Assembly: GCA_032871835.1 (NCBI GenBank)
Contig: CM065295.1
Coordinates: 71,288,587-71,352,586 of the forward strand
Length of the DNA: 64,000 nucleotides
From: Dipteronia dyeriana
Lineage: Eukaryota; Streptophyta; Magnoliopsida; Sapindales; Sapindaceae
Direction: 5' to 3'
A program made the translations under genes and the position numbers. Below are positions 24,240 through 35,779 of the stretch, piece after piece (positions within the stretch are counted from its first letter, which is position 1; every line of letters starts with the position of its first letter). Under the pieces are notes generated by a model, which was not told where the DNA came from, ran no database searches, and worked only from the letters and a program-made list of their open reading frames with translations.

Positions 24240-24425
24240 AGAATTGTCGGGATATGCTGAGATCAAACAATATATGTGCAGTCTAAATATCTAGGCCTAT
24301 AATCAAAGATAACTACTTTCCACAACCCGGGAAGAAAACTCCTCACACATGCTTGTAAAATGCACATGACGTGATTTGAACATCTCACCACTTATGTGGA
24401 ATGGAGGGGCACTGACAGCTCTACT
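24240..24425 (-). mobile_element. Possible tRNA-derived SINE inside the CACTA-like element
   Basis: Read on the - strand it begins with 'cctcttagtagagctgtcag', followed 30-40 bases later by GATGTTCAAATCACG, which fits the internal Pol III A-box and B-box layout of a tRNA-derived SINE, and it runs out in an AT-rich tail near 24240. No target duplication was found, so this is only a candidate. Confidence 0.35.
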
Positions 24426-24541
24426 AAGAGGTGATATGTAATTAAACTATTTTCTAAAAACATATATTGTCGTATCAAAGAGTCTATCGTTACTCGTACT
24501 TGTAATACAAAGACTTTCTTTACATTTTTCAATTTAATAGA

Positions 24542-27500
24542 TAGGGGTGGGCATTAAGTTACGAATCGAACCGAATCGAACCGAATCGAACCGAAAAAAG
24601 GGTAATCGAATCGATTCGTAAAGTAATTCGGTTTAAAACTTGAAAATCAAATTGATTTTCAGTTCAAACCGGTTTGAACCTCTTAAAACCGATTTGAACA
24701 TAATAAACCGGGTATATAAGTAAAAAAAAAACCTAATATTTTCTTCTTTACTCTCCACTTACATGACCAGCAGCCAAGTTCAACTCTCTGGAATCACTAC
24801 CAGCCTTCTCAACACGTTCAAACTGCTCTGTTTCTCAATTCCTCAACATTTGATCTGCTCCTACAACTACAAGGTTTGTCAATTTCTCTCCTTCTTCTTC
24901 TAATTTCTTCTTCTTCTTTTAATTTTCTTCGAATCAGAAAATATTACTGTAATGTTGTTAACCCACGAACCCTAATATTTTGTTTTTGTTTCACTGGTCA
25001 TCTTCATCTCCATTCACCAACCTTCCAGCTTCAGATCATTTGATTTACTATTCTTCAACTCTTTGATCTGCTTGAACAAGGCAAAGGTAAATTTTGATTT
25101 AGTTAGTTTATTCTTCTTAAACTCGTCCTAAACTGATTTGTTGATTTGTTAGTATTTGATTTGTTAGTGTTTGTGGTTTAAAAATCCCTTCTCTATCTAG
25201 CTTTCGGTCTGTCTAATTCTGAGTCAGATGGGTTGAATTCGATCAGATTTTTACAATCTGATTTCGATCTTTGTCTTGTTAGTGTTTGTGGTTTAATTCC
25301 GTAGTGTACACAAAACTGATGTGCTATGTATGGCTTTGGTTCCTCTGGTTTTTGTTTCAATAATATTACAGGAATACAGCTTTTCAAAAACAAAATTGAT
25401 GCGCTGGGTATAGGTATAATCTATGTATAAGATCAATGTGTATATATATATATATATATATAGTTTAATTTGTGTATAATCTGTGTGTAAATTCTTATTA
25501 TTTCTTTGTATTTGAAATTGTTAATAGATGGAGATTGATCCTAATGTGGGTTCATCGGAAGAGAGTAGTGAATTGGTTCAGGAAACCTTAGAGAATTCAA
25601 GCTCCATTGGAAAAGGGAAGGTATCGGAGAAGGTAAACGAGTAGGTGGTAGGAAAGGAAAAAAAATCAGATTGTTGGATTCATTTTGAAGAATATGTCAC
25701 TAAAGTGGAGGATAAAAGAGCTAGATGTAAGTATTGTGGTGATTCTTATGCATTTGACTCGAGTAGTAGCACAACAAATATGAACAAACATATTGAAAAA
25801 TGGTGTAAAAAATACCAGCTTGTAGATCCCACACAAAAAGTGTTGGTGAAACAACCAACCATGTCAAGTTTCGAGAGTACTTTAGGTGTGTCAAAATTTG
25901 ATCAACTAAGATGTAGGAGGGTCTTACCAGAGATGTTGATACTTGATGAATTACCATTTAAATTTATAGAGAATCGGGGATTTCAGAGGTTTTGCTTCGA
26001 ACTTTGTCCTTTATTTGATCTCCCGTCGAGGAGAACCATTGTTAGAGATTTGTATCAATTGTACATTGACGAGAAGATTAAGTTGAATGAGCATTTTAAT
26101 CGGAGTAAGGTGAGAGTTTGTCTAACCACTGACACATGGACATCAATACAAAATATAAACTATATGGTTGTCACTACTCATTTTATTGATTATGATTGGC
26201 AGCTGCAGAAGAGGATTTTGAGCTTTAGTCAAATAGTTGATCATAAGGGAGATTCAATTGGAAAGTGTATTGAGAATGTCTTGCTTGAGTGGGGTATTGA
26301 TAAAGTGTTCACAATAACCGTTGATAATACAACTGCAAACACCACTGCCATTGGTTATGTGATTAGAAAATTAAATAGTTGGCAAGATGATGGAGTTGTT
26401 TTGGGGGGCAAGTACTTGCATATAAGGTGTTGTGCACACATCCTAAATCTAATAGTTAGTGATGGGTTGAAAGATTTGCATGACTCAATTGTAGTGATTC
26501 GCAATGCGGTGAAATATGTGAAATCTTCTCCCAGTAGACTAGATAGATTTAAAAAAGCTGTTGCACATGAGAAGATTGGGACTAAGGGGTTGGTAGTGCT
26601 AGATGTTCCTACAAGGTGGAATTCAACTTACTTGATGTTGGAAAGTGCTGTGAAGCTAAGAAAAGCATTTGAGCGAATAGGAGAGGAAGATTTGCATTAT
26701 GTGAATTATTTCAGGGATGATGATCAAACTGAGCAGAAGCGGATATGACCTCCTAACTGTGATGATTGAGATAATGCCAATGTATTTATCAATTTCTTAG
26801 CTACTTTTTATGATATTACCTTGGATTTTAGTGCATCATTACGTGTGACTTCCAACATTTATTTTAAGAGTTGGCGCACCATTCGTAATCAACTAATATC
26901 ATTATCCACCGAAAAGAGATCTGCTTGTGAGTAAAATTGCTGTGAGTATGAAGCAAAAATTCGATAAGTATTGGAAGGGTTTAGAACAAACCAATAACTT
27001 GTTGATATTGGCAGTTGTTCTTGACCCACGATACAAATTAGGTTATGTGAAGTTTCGGTTTGACTCCATTTATGGTGTGGAAGAATCTCAATCAATGATT
27101 TTTAAGTTGAAAGGTGTATTGTTAGACTTGTATGACTCGTATAACAGATTTTATGGTATTTTGGGTGGGGGTGTAAAGGAAACCGATGATGTGTTTTCAT
27201 TAGGAGTTGGTAGTGGACCTAGTGATGACATAGAATTCGGGAGGTTAAAGGCAACTGATAAAGAAGATAGTTTGTGGGGAATGAAGCAACAAGAGGAAGA
27301 TGTTAATAAAGGGAAAAATGAGGTGGACTTGTATTTGTTAGAGCGTCCAGAGAAATTGAATGAGAGGTTTGATGTTTTGGCTTGGTGGAAGAATTCTTTA
27401 ATGAAATTTCCTATATTATCAATTATTGCAAGAGATGTCTTTGCAATACCGGTTTCAACAGTGGCTTCTGAGTCCGCATTTAGCACTGGTGGTCACATTC

Positions 27501-28560
27501 TTGATTCATTTAGAAGCTCATTGACTCCTAAAATAGTTGAGGGGTTAATTTCGACCGGAAATTGGTTGCAACCAACGTGCCCTATTGCTGAACCACGTGT
27601 TGTTCAAGAACATGCTCAAAATGAAAATGAATCGGTTCATTTGTTAGAACATTATATCAATATTGAAACTGGTAAGTATTTAATATTTAGGTGGAATTAT
27701 CAAATTTGTTTTATTTTTAATATTGTTATTTATTACTATGTAAGTTTATTATTATTATTTTTTGTCTTAATCTTAATGTAGAGTATGAAAATGGAGTGGC
27801 AAATGTTTCTATGGAGCATAAAAATTAAGGAGGAATGATTGAAGAAGCTGTGAAGGTAAGCTTCTAATTGTTGGTATATGCATAATTTTCCACTATAATT
27901 GTTTTGTTTATACGAAATATAAAGATTTGAGTGACAAATGCATATATAAATTTTCATTTTTTTTAATCTACAGACAGGTGGTGGAGTGATAAAATGGAAT
28001 ACATTTTTTCTTGTGGATTGTGGAATGTGGCGTGGAAACTAAAATTGAAATGTTATTTTAGTTGACTACTCAACTAGTTGTAATTTTAATTTCGAGTTGG
28101 ATTATTTATTTTTGGGGAGATATTATTATGTAATGTATTCTTATTAATTGTATTTTGAACTATTAGTTTGGAGTTTGGAATGATTTTATTATTAACTTAT
28201 TATTATGTAATATGATTTTAAGTTTTTAACTGATATAATTTTATTTATTTTTTAAAATTAGGTTTGATTTGGTTTTTTTTTTGTTTTTTTTTTGTTTTGG
28301 GCTATTCAAATGGTCAAAATAAGTATCAAACAGCCAAATAATGTTAAAAACAGGTTGAAAAGACCCATTAAATTAGCCGGCTCATTAGGCCCAAAACCTA
28401 ATTGATTCGAACCGAATTGAATCGATCAAATTCAGTTCAATTCAATTCGGTTCACATTCTTATTAGGTTCAATCCGGTTCAATTTTGGATGAATCGAAAA
28501 ATTTTAGGTTCAATTCGGTTTTATCCAAAATCGAATCGAATCGAACCGTGTCCACCCTTA
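24542..28560 (+). mobile_element. hAT transposon, ends and 8-bp TSD intact (4019 bp)
   Basis: The left end is TAGGGGTGGGCA and the reverse complement of the right end TAAGGGTGGACA (10 of 12 identical). Both sides carry the 8-mer TTAATAGA (24534-24541, 28561-28568). Just inside each end are repeated 'gaatcgaaccgaatcgaacc' units in inverted arrangement (24560-24600 and 28500-28550), probable transposase-binding sites. It carries one hAT transposase gene (25528-27828). It is inserted in one of two neighbouring copies of a roughly 60-bp direct repeat ('agactttctttattttt...caatttaatag'). Confidence 0.95.
25528..27828 (+). pseudogene. hAT transposase (BED finger, RNase H-like core, hATC), few lesions
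   Basis: The ATG at 25528 gives MEIDPNVGSSEESSELVQ and would run on, but an in-frame TAG at 25642 interrupts it; the frame continues from 25645. A BED zinc finger (SDCWIHFEE...CKYCG...HIEKW) is followed by the RNase H-like core (TTDTWTS, HFIDYDW, TVDNTTANTTA, CCAHILNLIV, DVPTRWNSTY) to 26748. Around 26740-26930 there are frameshifts and a stop at a conserved Trp position, then the second half (26927-27781) ends in the hATC dimerisation region (YLLE, DVLAWWK, FPILSIIARD, PVSTVASESAFS). A GT at 27672 and AG near 27780 suggest a last intron with a short final exon ending at 27828. It would cut and join hAT ends in the nucleus. Few lesions and perfect borders point to a young insertion. Confidence 0.92.
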
Positions 28561-28781
28561 TTAATAGATAAATGTAATATTTGAATTGCTACACAAAACA
28601 GAAGGATAAATATATAACAACTTTTCTATAAAGTGATTTTGCATGGAATAAAGAGACTTTCTTTATTTTTTTTCAATTTAATAGACAAATATAAGATTTG
28701 AATTCCCATCACAAAATGGAAGGATAAAAATACAACATCTTTCCAGAAAGTGGTTTTGCATTTTACATTCTTATTATTGTA

Positions 28782-28815
<34 letters not shown>

Positions 28816-29620
28816 TTTCATAACTTTTTCAATTGATCTATAGTAATTAATATAAAAAAGTGAAGCAAATTTAATTATTAATATATCTCTTAGGAAAAAC
28901 TTTTAAAAAAACAAAGATTAAAAAAGAAAAATATAATCCCATTAAATCATTAACAGCAACAAATATTATTTTTGTCATAATAAATCCCTAAGTCTATATA
29001 TAAAAAAAAAGTCAAACTTTTAGGGACGAATAATTTTCATCCCAAACAGACATCCTATTAGGACAAATAATTTATTTCGTCCCAATACATATTCTATTGG
29101 GATAAATTGTTTTTGCTTCTACAAGTTTTGTTATTTTTGCACTTTTTATGGATGAATAATTTTTTTGTCCCGATAAACATTCTATTGGGACAAATATTTT
29201 CGTCGCCAAAAGTCTTGTCAGATTTGTTCTTTTTAGAGATAAATAATTTGTTTCATCCCAATAAACGTTCTATTGGGATAATTTTTTCGTCCCTAAAAGT
29301 TTTTTTAGGTTTGAAATTTTTAGGGACAAATATATTGTTGCGTCCCAATAGACATTCTATTGGGACAAATAAAATTTGTCCCCAACAAATTTCATCCCTA
29401 TAGCCCAATTTTCTTATATTGCAATGTCATCTTCTTGAAGGATATTTTTTTAACTCGAGATCCTAAATTTACAAAGAATAAAATCGTATAAGTAAAATAC
29501 CACAGCACATGCCATCATTCCATAAAGTCACGTCACAATGCACTATAAAATATCAAAATATAGTGACCTTGCATTCTAGTGTTTCCATCAAGTTAAAACA
29601 AAATATTACAAATACTTTGT

Positions 29621-32035
29621 TCACAAATGTACCTTAGATAAAACAGTTGGAATACAAGTGTCCCCTACTTTCAGATGAACAATTTCAGTGTCACTATCAA
29701 CATTATCAAAAAATTCATTAGCACAACCCTCAACCTTCTCCAAATGTACTGCAATTGACACATTATCCATTTTCCCTTCAATTACGATTTCAACATGGTG
29801 CCCATCTGTATCCAAAAATGATAAGAATATTAATTAATAACTAAAATTTTGAAGCATGTTTATCAAGGACTAAATATTTGAAATACGAAAAAATAAATCA
29901 AGCTTACCATAACAAAAAACATTGTCATCGTTTTCTTTCGAGCCATCCATATCCATAACAATTTCTTTGCTTGCTCTTGATTTTTCAAATGTAGATTGTT
30001 CAACTGGCTTTTCTCCAACCTTCGTTTCTTCTCTAATATTTGCAAATTAAGCTCTACAAAAAGAAAGCAATTGTTCCTCGTTATCCTTAAAATTTTTGGC
30101 ATTCGCTAACTTGTTCTCATTAATCAGTTTAGCAAGAGCTAAATAGAGTTCAGGTATAGTGGACAGACCTAAAGTCTAAAATTTAGATTGCAAATCCGGA
30201 GAATTATAGGATATGTTAGACCTAAACACTATTAACACAAGCAAACACACATAAAATCTTACATTCAATATCAAAAAACTTTAATAACTAATGAATTATA
30301 TAAAGAATTTGCATACCCTAACAGTGTCTACTATACACATTTCAATTAATAACTTAACAAAAAGCATACAATAGAATTAATAATCAAGAGAAGATCTTTA
30401 CAAGTAAACGCCTATAAGGAAACTTTAACTTTTGTTTATTTTTTACATCCACAACTTTTTCAATCCACAAAATTAGTAATCATATCTACACGGAATAAAT
30501 TGTGCCTTAGGAGTTTCAAATCTCTTTCAATGAATAGACGTCTCTTAGAATTAGGATCTAACAATGACGTTTTGGATTTGATTAAAGATGTTGTATGGTG
30601 GTTGTGAAAAGAAGCAGCTCCCTCATCAAGTTCATTACGGTGAACCGTCAATTTGTCATCAGAGTCCTCATCAGACCCAATATTATGTTCCACAAATTCC
30701 ATGTGTACAGGCTTCACCAAGGACTTGTAGTAATCAGTCCCCTTTTCATAATCGTGAACTTTCCGATCAAACAAAGACATATGCATGTAGGGAACAAATA
30801 ATGTTACGCTCTTCCTACAAGTCGGTATTACTATAGAAAAAGAAAAAGGAAAAGTAATGAAAAATGCACCGCTGATGAGAACTTGGATTCAATTTTCACG
30901 ACCCTTGTATCGAAATTTCATCTTTTAACCTATGCCAATTCGTCTCCCGATGACATCCGTCAAACTGGGAATTCTCTCAACTGCCCAAACCTATACAATT
31001 AAAAATCAAACAATGTTATTCTATACCTAAATATTATGTGCAATGTTGAAAGGACTATGAAATGTGATATTATTACCTGAAATGGTACAGGAAATCCAAA
31101 TATATTGATTGTATTGCATTTGGATGTATTAGTCTTCTAAGCATTCTCCTAAAGCTTTGGTAAATCCATGTCTTCTTTTTCTACTACTTCTTCATCTTCA
31201 ACTTGTATTTTGTTTTTCTCCCTTTCCACCGCTTTGTTTTTCATTATCAACATTATCATATTCTTCTTCTTCTTTTCTTTTTGTCCTCATTCTCTTCCAT
31301 ATTTTCTTCATGCTTCTGTCAATTATCCTCTTCCTTCTTGTCTTTACCTCTCAGTGTGTTAATATGACTTTGGAGTAAACCCCCAAGCCAAAACATTGTA
31401 AAATTATGGATGTAAAAGCCCTACGAAAAATTATTAAAGGCCTTTTCATCCTCAACTAAAACAAATAGCCATGTCGGTATGGCCTTTTGTCCATCCTCAG
31501 TGCTAAATAATCGGGAGACCATTAATATGTATGCCATATTCAGGGCATCTTCACCATCCGCATCTGTGAGCTGTTTAAATGTGGCAAACAGCAATTCACC
31601 TGTCGGCTGTTTATCTTTGAAATATCTACTCATCATATAACCGTAACAACTTTTTTTTTAAGAAATATTCAGACATAGGGCCCATGTTAAGCCTACTACA
31701 CATAAAAAAAACTCTTCTCTCCCGAAACGAGCCTTTTGTCTCCAAAATCCAAACCATATTTCATCATCCTTTTATTGGTTGTGAACAATAATCTCAGTGT
31801 TTATAAGGTTGTAGATGAGCATGCAATAAATGACCAAGGGTTGGACCAATTCCAACTACTTTCCAAGTAACTGTCAAAAGGCCCTTCCATAAACCTTTCA
31901 AGCATGCCACACCGAAGTAGGACAACCTTCAAATCCCTGATGAGATAACGCTTGTTTTACGAGTTTATTCTTGTGTGGATCCAATCTTTATGGTCCGAGA
32001 ACCGCCATAGTTTTTCTTTTGAATTAACATACATC
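29621..32035 (-). pseudogene. Ulp1-protease gene 5' half with DUF1985-like region, decayed
   Basis: On the - strand, about 32035-31740 reads IRDLKVVLLRCGMLERF and a FDSYLE-like step, and 31421-31640 reads PTGELLF..F, EDALNMAYILMVSRL, IPTWLFVLVEDEKAFNNF, the pattern of the DUF1985 region that precedes plant Ulp1 proteases (family: LDAFNxYPWG; here a stop follows the NNFS). Acidic or charged linker exons follow (30460-30786 with SDEDSDDKLTVHRNE; 29990-29930; 29621-29815 with EIVIEGKMDN). The next expected part, EEIINSACLASE, is found only beyond the CACTA-like insertion at 23515. Together with 22030-23515 this is one - strand gene opposite in direction to the transposase. Several stops are present. 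Confidence 0.72.
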
Positions 32036-32289
32036 TGTTTAATAACAAAAAAAAATTAACACTTAAGAAAAACTATTGATTTTATAAATGTTAAGAGAAA
32101 ATGAGACAACTAAATAGGAAAACTGAGTATTCATATTAATACAAACAATACCTGAGAAGAATACCATAATGAAAATATTTATCTGTACGTTATTATATAT
32201 TTTAAATATCTCTAAAAACTTGCTAGCAAACAACAATATATGCACTTTCTAGCCTCATCTAAGTTAAGAAAATCTGAGATAAAACCAAC

Positions 32290-32510
32290 CAATTTTAATG
32301 CTCGGGAATTGGATTTCAAGCCTGGGAATCCTTAACTTCAAGCCCGTGAATTGAATTTCAAGCTCGAGATTTCTTACTTTCAAGCCCGAGAATTGGATGT
32401 TCAAGCTCGAGACTGTTTACTTTCAAGCCCGTGAATTGGACTTCAAAGCACGAGAATTATACTTTCAAGCCCTGAAATTTTACTTTTTAGCCCGGGAATT
32501 AGAAAACACA
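32290..32510 (-). repeat. Short-motif array, right subterminal, inverted
   Basis: About nine units around 'ttcaagcccgagaattgg', the reverse-complement orientation of the array at 8650-8850. Units are 22-26 bases and degenerate. Confidence 0.8.
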
Positions 32511-34169
32511 TTAATATAACATGACAATACAACGATAATGTAACTCAAAACATCGCTTCATCCATACCAAAAAACACGAGAAACAAAACAACATTAAACA
32601 ACAATCATCTAGCTCAAACACCTCTATTTCAAACAAATGGTGTATATCCAAATGGTCAAAGTTTCCCATCTATCATGTGAAAAGATGTTCCAAGTTTAAT
32701 AACAAAACATGCAAAAGGATGTTCAAGTTTCTTAACACAATTTTCCATCTCCTAAAATTCAATCTTTATGTTACAAAAGGCAATGGCACATCGAGTTTTA
32801 TCCTAAAAAGGAAATGACAATATAATGAGATAATTAACAAGAATTCAAGAAACATGTTTAGTTATTTTGTGTTAGTTTTCATTATATAATTAACAAGATT
32901 AGATGCACACAAAATCGAAAAGAGATGAGTAGCCTTTCAGAACCACATCACACCTCAGTAAGAACAAAGTCCATCCGCTGAACTTTAATTTTCAGTAAAA
33001 CTCATCAAAACTGACTAATAAATAAAGATTAAAACCGACTTTCAGTACTTAAAAGATCTATGATCTACTTGGATTATCCAACACCAATGCATTAACACTT
33101 TTATGATCACAATAATCAATGATCACCAATGCATAATCACCCCACAAACATCGGTGCATACTAAAGTTTTTTCATTTTATTTGCTTACAATTTAACATAC
33201 TTTTCTTAGCTTTCAGTATGCTTACCTATTGTTTCAATACTCGAGAATATTCATTTAGAAAACTGCCAAACACATACAAAATGTGTTGTTGTGCCAAAAT
33301 CCAACAAACCCTCTTAGATTCTTAAGCTAATTATTCAATTCAACAATCGCTAAAATCATCCCATTGAGAAAAAACCAAGAAATACCATAACACTATTGTA
33401 GTGAAGTGCAATAAAAAAATCCATATACAATTTTAAACATTCAAACAAACTCATTTTGAGAAAGTCAAATAAAAAGTGAAAAACTACAAAACTAAATTGA
33501 ACCAAAGCTGTAGAAACAAATAGATACAAAACAAAGAAAACAATAGTCAGGAGAAACTAGTTATGTGTCCTTAAAAATCATCACTATAAGCCTATAACAA
33601 ATCAAAATAAAACAATAACATAATGTAAACGAAAGAGAGAGAGGGAGAGAGAAGAAGAGGCTTCTGCACACTAATTACCTTGAAGGTCGATTGGGTTGGA
33701 GAAGGTTAAACTCTTATAGGTCCAACAAGAAATCTTTACATGAATCGATTTTCAATCTGAAATCCAAACCCTAATATCAAAACCAGACCGTAATTATGAA
33801 ACAATCAAGAAACGAAAATACAAAATCGAAAAAAACTCATGACAAACAACATTCAGCAAAAATGTCCACCTTTGAACAACAATTAGTATCGCATTATTCT
33901 TTAGATTCGGGTCTTCTTCTTCTTGGTTAGGGATTCAAATTGCAAGATAGAAATCAATTGGGTTTTGGGATTTCACTGTGGGCGTTTCTTCTTCAGATTC
34001 TTCGACCATTGGTCTTTTTCTTCTTCAGATTCAGAGTCTTCTTCTTCTTGGTTAGGGATTCAGATTCTTCGACCGTTGGTCTTCTTCTTCAAATTGCAAG
34101 TGTGGGTTTTGTTCTGATGGTGGGAAATACAAAATAAGGGTGATGAGGATAAATGAGTAATTTTAACTT
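32511..34169. other. Right interior of giant MULE, no gene recognised
   Basis: AT-rich, many A-tracts. A tandem phrase 'cagattcttcgaccattggtctt(tt)tcttctt' occurs twice (about 33993-34025 and 34060-34093) near the right terminus. The short frames here (33923-34137) are translations of this repeat and are not credited. Confidence 0.45.
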
Positions 34170-34309
34170 AAATCAAATAAGTGATGGAAAGTCCCTTTAA
34201 AGGACACTTTTGTAAGTTCATATTTTTTTAGATATTTATGCAAGTTTTTTCAAAGACGGATATTTTTGCTCTTTCAATCCTTGGAAATGCCATTTTCTTC
34301 TATTCCCAC
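34170..34309 (-). repeat. Right terminal inverted repeat of giant MULE
   Basis: Reverse complement begins GTGGGAATAGAAGAAAATGG and continues to 'tgaaagagcaaaaatatccg', matching the left end block at 6528-6600. The element stops about 130 bases before the probable start of the TTM transcript. Confidence 0.62.
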
Positions 34310-34439
34310 TAAAATTAGTGGTGGGCAACGATTTGAGGTGTTGTTTATGTAATTAACGGGTAAATTGCATATAAGTGTAATATGGTCAAAGTAAGGTACT
34401 GTTTGTGCAATTAGTGCTTGAAGAAAAGAATGAAGAAGG
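34310..34439 (+). promoter_or_regulatory. Remaining proximal promoter of the TTM gene
   Basis: Only about 130 bases lie between the MULE end and the probable first exon. I see no convincing TATA box; the stretch includes GGGTAAATTGCA (34362-34373). If the first exon is placed correctly, upstream regulatory DNA has been displaced by 27.8 kb of transposon, or the MULE now supplies it. Confidence 0.35.
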
Positions 34440-34628
34440 AGACGACAAGATTATATATCATGTTCCAGTGTTCCACATTGATTCCGGCCAATAACCACTA
34501 ACCAACTGTTCTCTCTCTGCAGAAGCCCTCAAAAAAAAAAAAAGTCCCAGAAGCTTCTCTCTCCATTTTGATTCCTGGAAACTCAAGAAATCCACTTTAG
34601 TACAACAAAACAGAGGTTTCATATAAAG
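34440..34628 (+). other. Probable 5' UTR exon of the TTM gene
   Basis: Inferred from a pyrimidine- and purine-rich leader (ctctctctgcagaagccc, about 34511) without ATG-led long frame, ending at 'catataaag' followed by a GTATTTT donor at 34629. The matching acceptor is the 'ttctccttcag' at 35734-35744. The transcription start is a guess. An intron in the 5' UTR of this gene type is plausible but cannot be proved here. Confidence 0.5.
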
Positions 34629-35779
34629 GTATTTTCATCGTGAGCAAAATTCTATTTACGTGATTTCATGGTGACCTCAGCCCTTTCATGCAAGCATTAT
34701 TATTTTATTTTTCTGGTTGATTGTTAATTTTGAGTTTATGCTCTGGGTACTGATCGTTTTCTTATTATTTCTCTTAAATTATTTGCTTGAATTGACGAGC
34801 GGTTTGGTCCACACAAGTCCAAATAATGTGTTGATCAATAGTTATGTTACTGGTTTTATGTAATTTACTCTTAGGCTTCATATAAATGAAAGTAATAATA
34901 ATAAAAAAAAAAAATCTTCTTAAAGGTTTTTATCCAATTTGCATTTTAATTAGGTATAATTTGGTGAATTTTTGTTTAAATCGTGTCTATGAAAACCCCT
35001 TTGTTTTAAATGCCTCAGGTGTTACTGGTGGCTCATGATCATGGCGTTGGTTATTGTTTCTTTGGACAAGGATTGCTTTTATTTTGAGATTAGAAACTTT
35101 TATCACTTATTATTATTTAAAAACCACGGTATTTCCGAAATTTGATCAATTATTTGGAACATGATTAGTTTTTATTTCAGGAGTATATTAGGCATTAATA
35201 GCTGATTAGAGCATGCCTGTTTCGTATCTCCAATTTACTTGTGTTCTCGAATCAAGTTTGTTCAGTTTATATGCAGTCTTAGAATTGCTCATCAATAACT
35301 CTGAACTGGTATTCTGTTCTGTGAAAGCTTTCTTGATCCCTGAACCTCTTACTCCACTGTCAATAGTAATACATACACACACAAACACACTTTTACATAG
35401 TGGACAAGAGCAATGGTGGAAAAAAATGATGGATTGAATTTGGTTTACCTGGTGTGTATAGAAATTTTAGTTCGTGCTATTTCTGTGTGCATGCATGTAC
35501 ATGAGTATGTCTTAGCTGTATAGTTGTATGTATAAATTATTTATATTACACATGTACATATTTTAATCATAAAATAAGGCATAATAGTTGGAACACAATC
35601 TTATTGATTGTGTGCCTGTTGATGTTCAATCATCGACTTTTATCTATTAACTGTAAATGAATTTCCAATTTTAATATTGTTTGATGATCTGTGTTTGTTT
35701 ACTCATTAGACATCTAAGATAAACCTTTTTTTCTTCTCCTTCAGTGCGGCAAGGAGTATATATACACTTCAGCTCTTAC

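Larger units (their letters stand above)
23516..29426. mobile_element. CACTA-like (En/Spm) non-autonomous element, split by a hAT
   Basis: The left end reads CACTGCAAAAAAAAATGG (in the duplicated scar at 21415 it is CACTACAAAAAATAG, a classical CACTA end) and the right end read inward is CATTGCAATATAAGAAAATT. Subterminal DNA on both sides (23540-23890 and 29020-29400) is full of GGGACGAA / TTCGTCCC units, the usual transposase-binding-like repeats of CACTA elements. TCA is found at both borders (23512-23514, 29427-29429), with one extra A at the left. Without the hAT only about 1.9 kb remain and no TNP2-type transposase is seen, so it is non-autonomous. Confidence 0.75.
6528..34309. mobile_element. 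Giant composite MULE (Kaonashi-type, about 27.8 kb)
   Basis: The left terminus (aggggggtttgcataaa...) and the reverse complement of the right terminus share an inverted block: 'tgaaagaacaaaaatatcc' at about 6560-6579 matches 'tgaaagagcaaaaatatcc' read from the right end, followed on both sides by 'tttgaaaaaa(aa)ctt'. Flanks are TAAATTAGT (6519-6527) and TAAAATTAGT (34310-34319), a plausible 9-10 bp target duplication with one indel. Between them lie a MuDR-type transposase remnant (+), an Ulp1-protease gene remnant (-), motif arrays placed symmetrically about 2 kb inside each end, and several later insertions. MULEs carrying a Ulp1-like protease are known in plants (Kaonashi/KI-MULEs). Alternatively, two elements with related ends could bracket this region. 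Confidence 0.65.

Noticed and set aside
31157..31378. Hydrophobic Leu/Phe/Ser frames suggesting a membrane peptide
   Set aside because: They are the antisense of an acidic linker in the Ulp1 gene remnant (GAA/GAG-rich codons).
33923..34137. Overlapping frames rich in Phe and Ser near the right end of the giant MULE
   Set aside because: They come from a tandem 'cttcttc' sequence and have no conserved pattern.
5805..34373. GGGTAAATTGCA at 5805 and 34362 as ends of an even larger element
   Set aside because: They are in direct, not inverted, orientation and sequence similarity stops soon after the motif.
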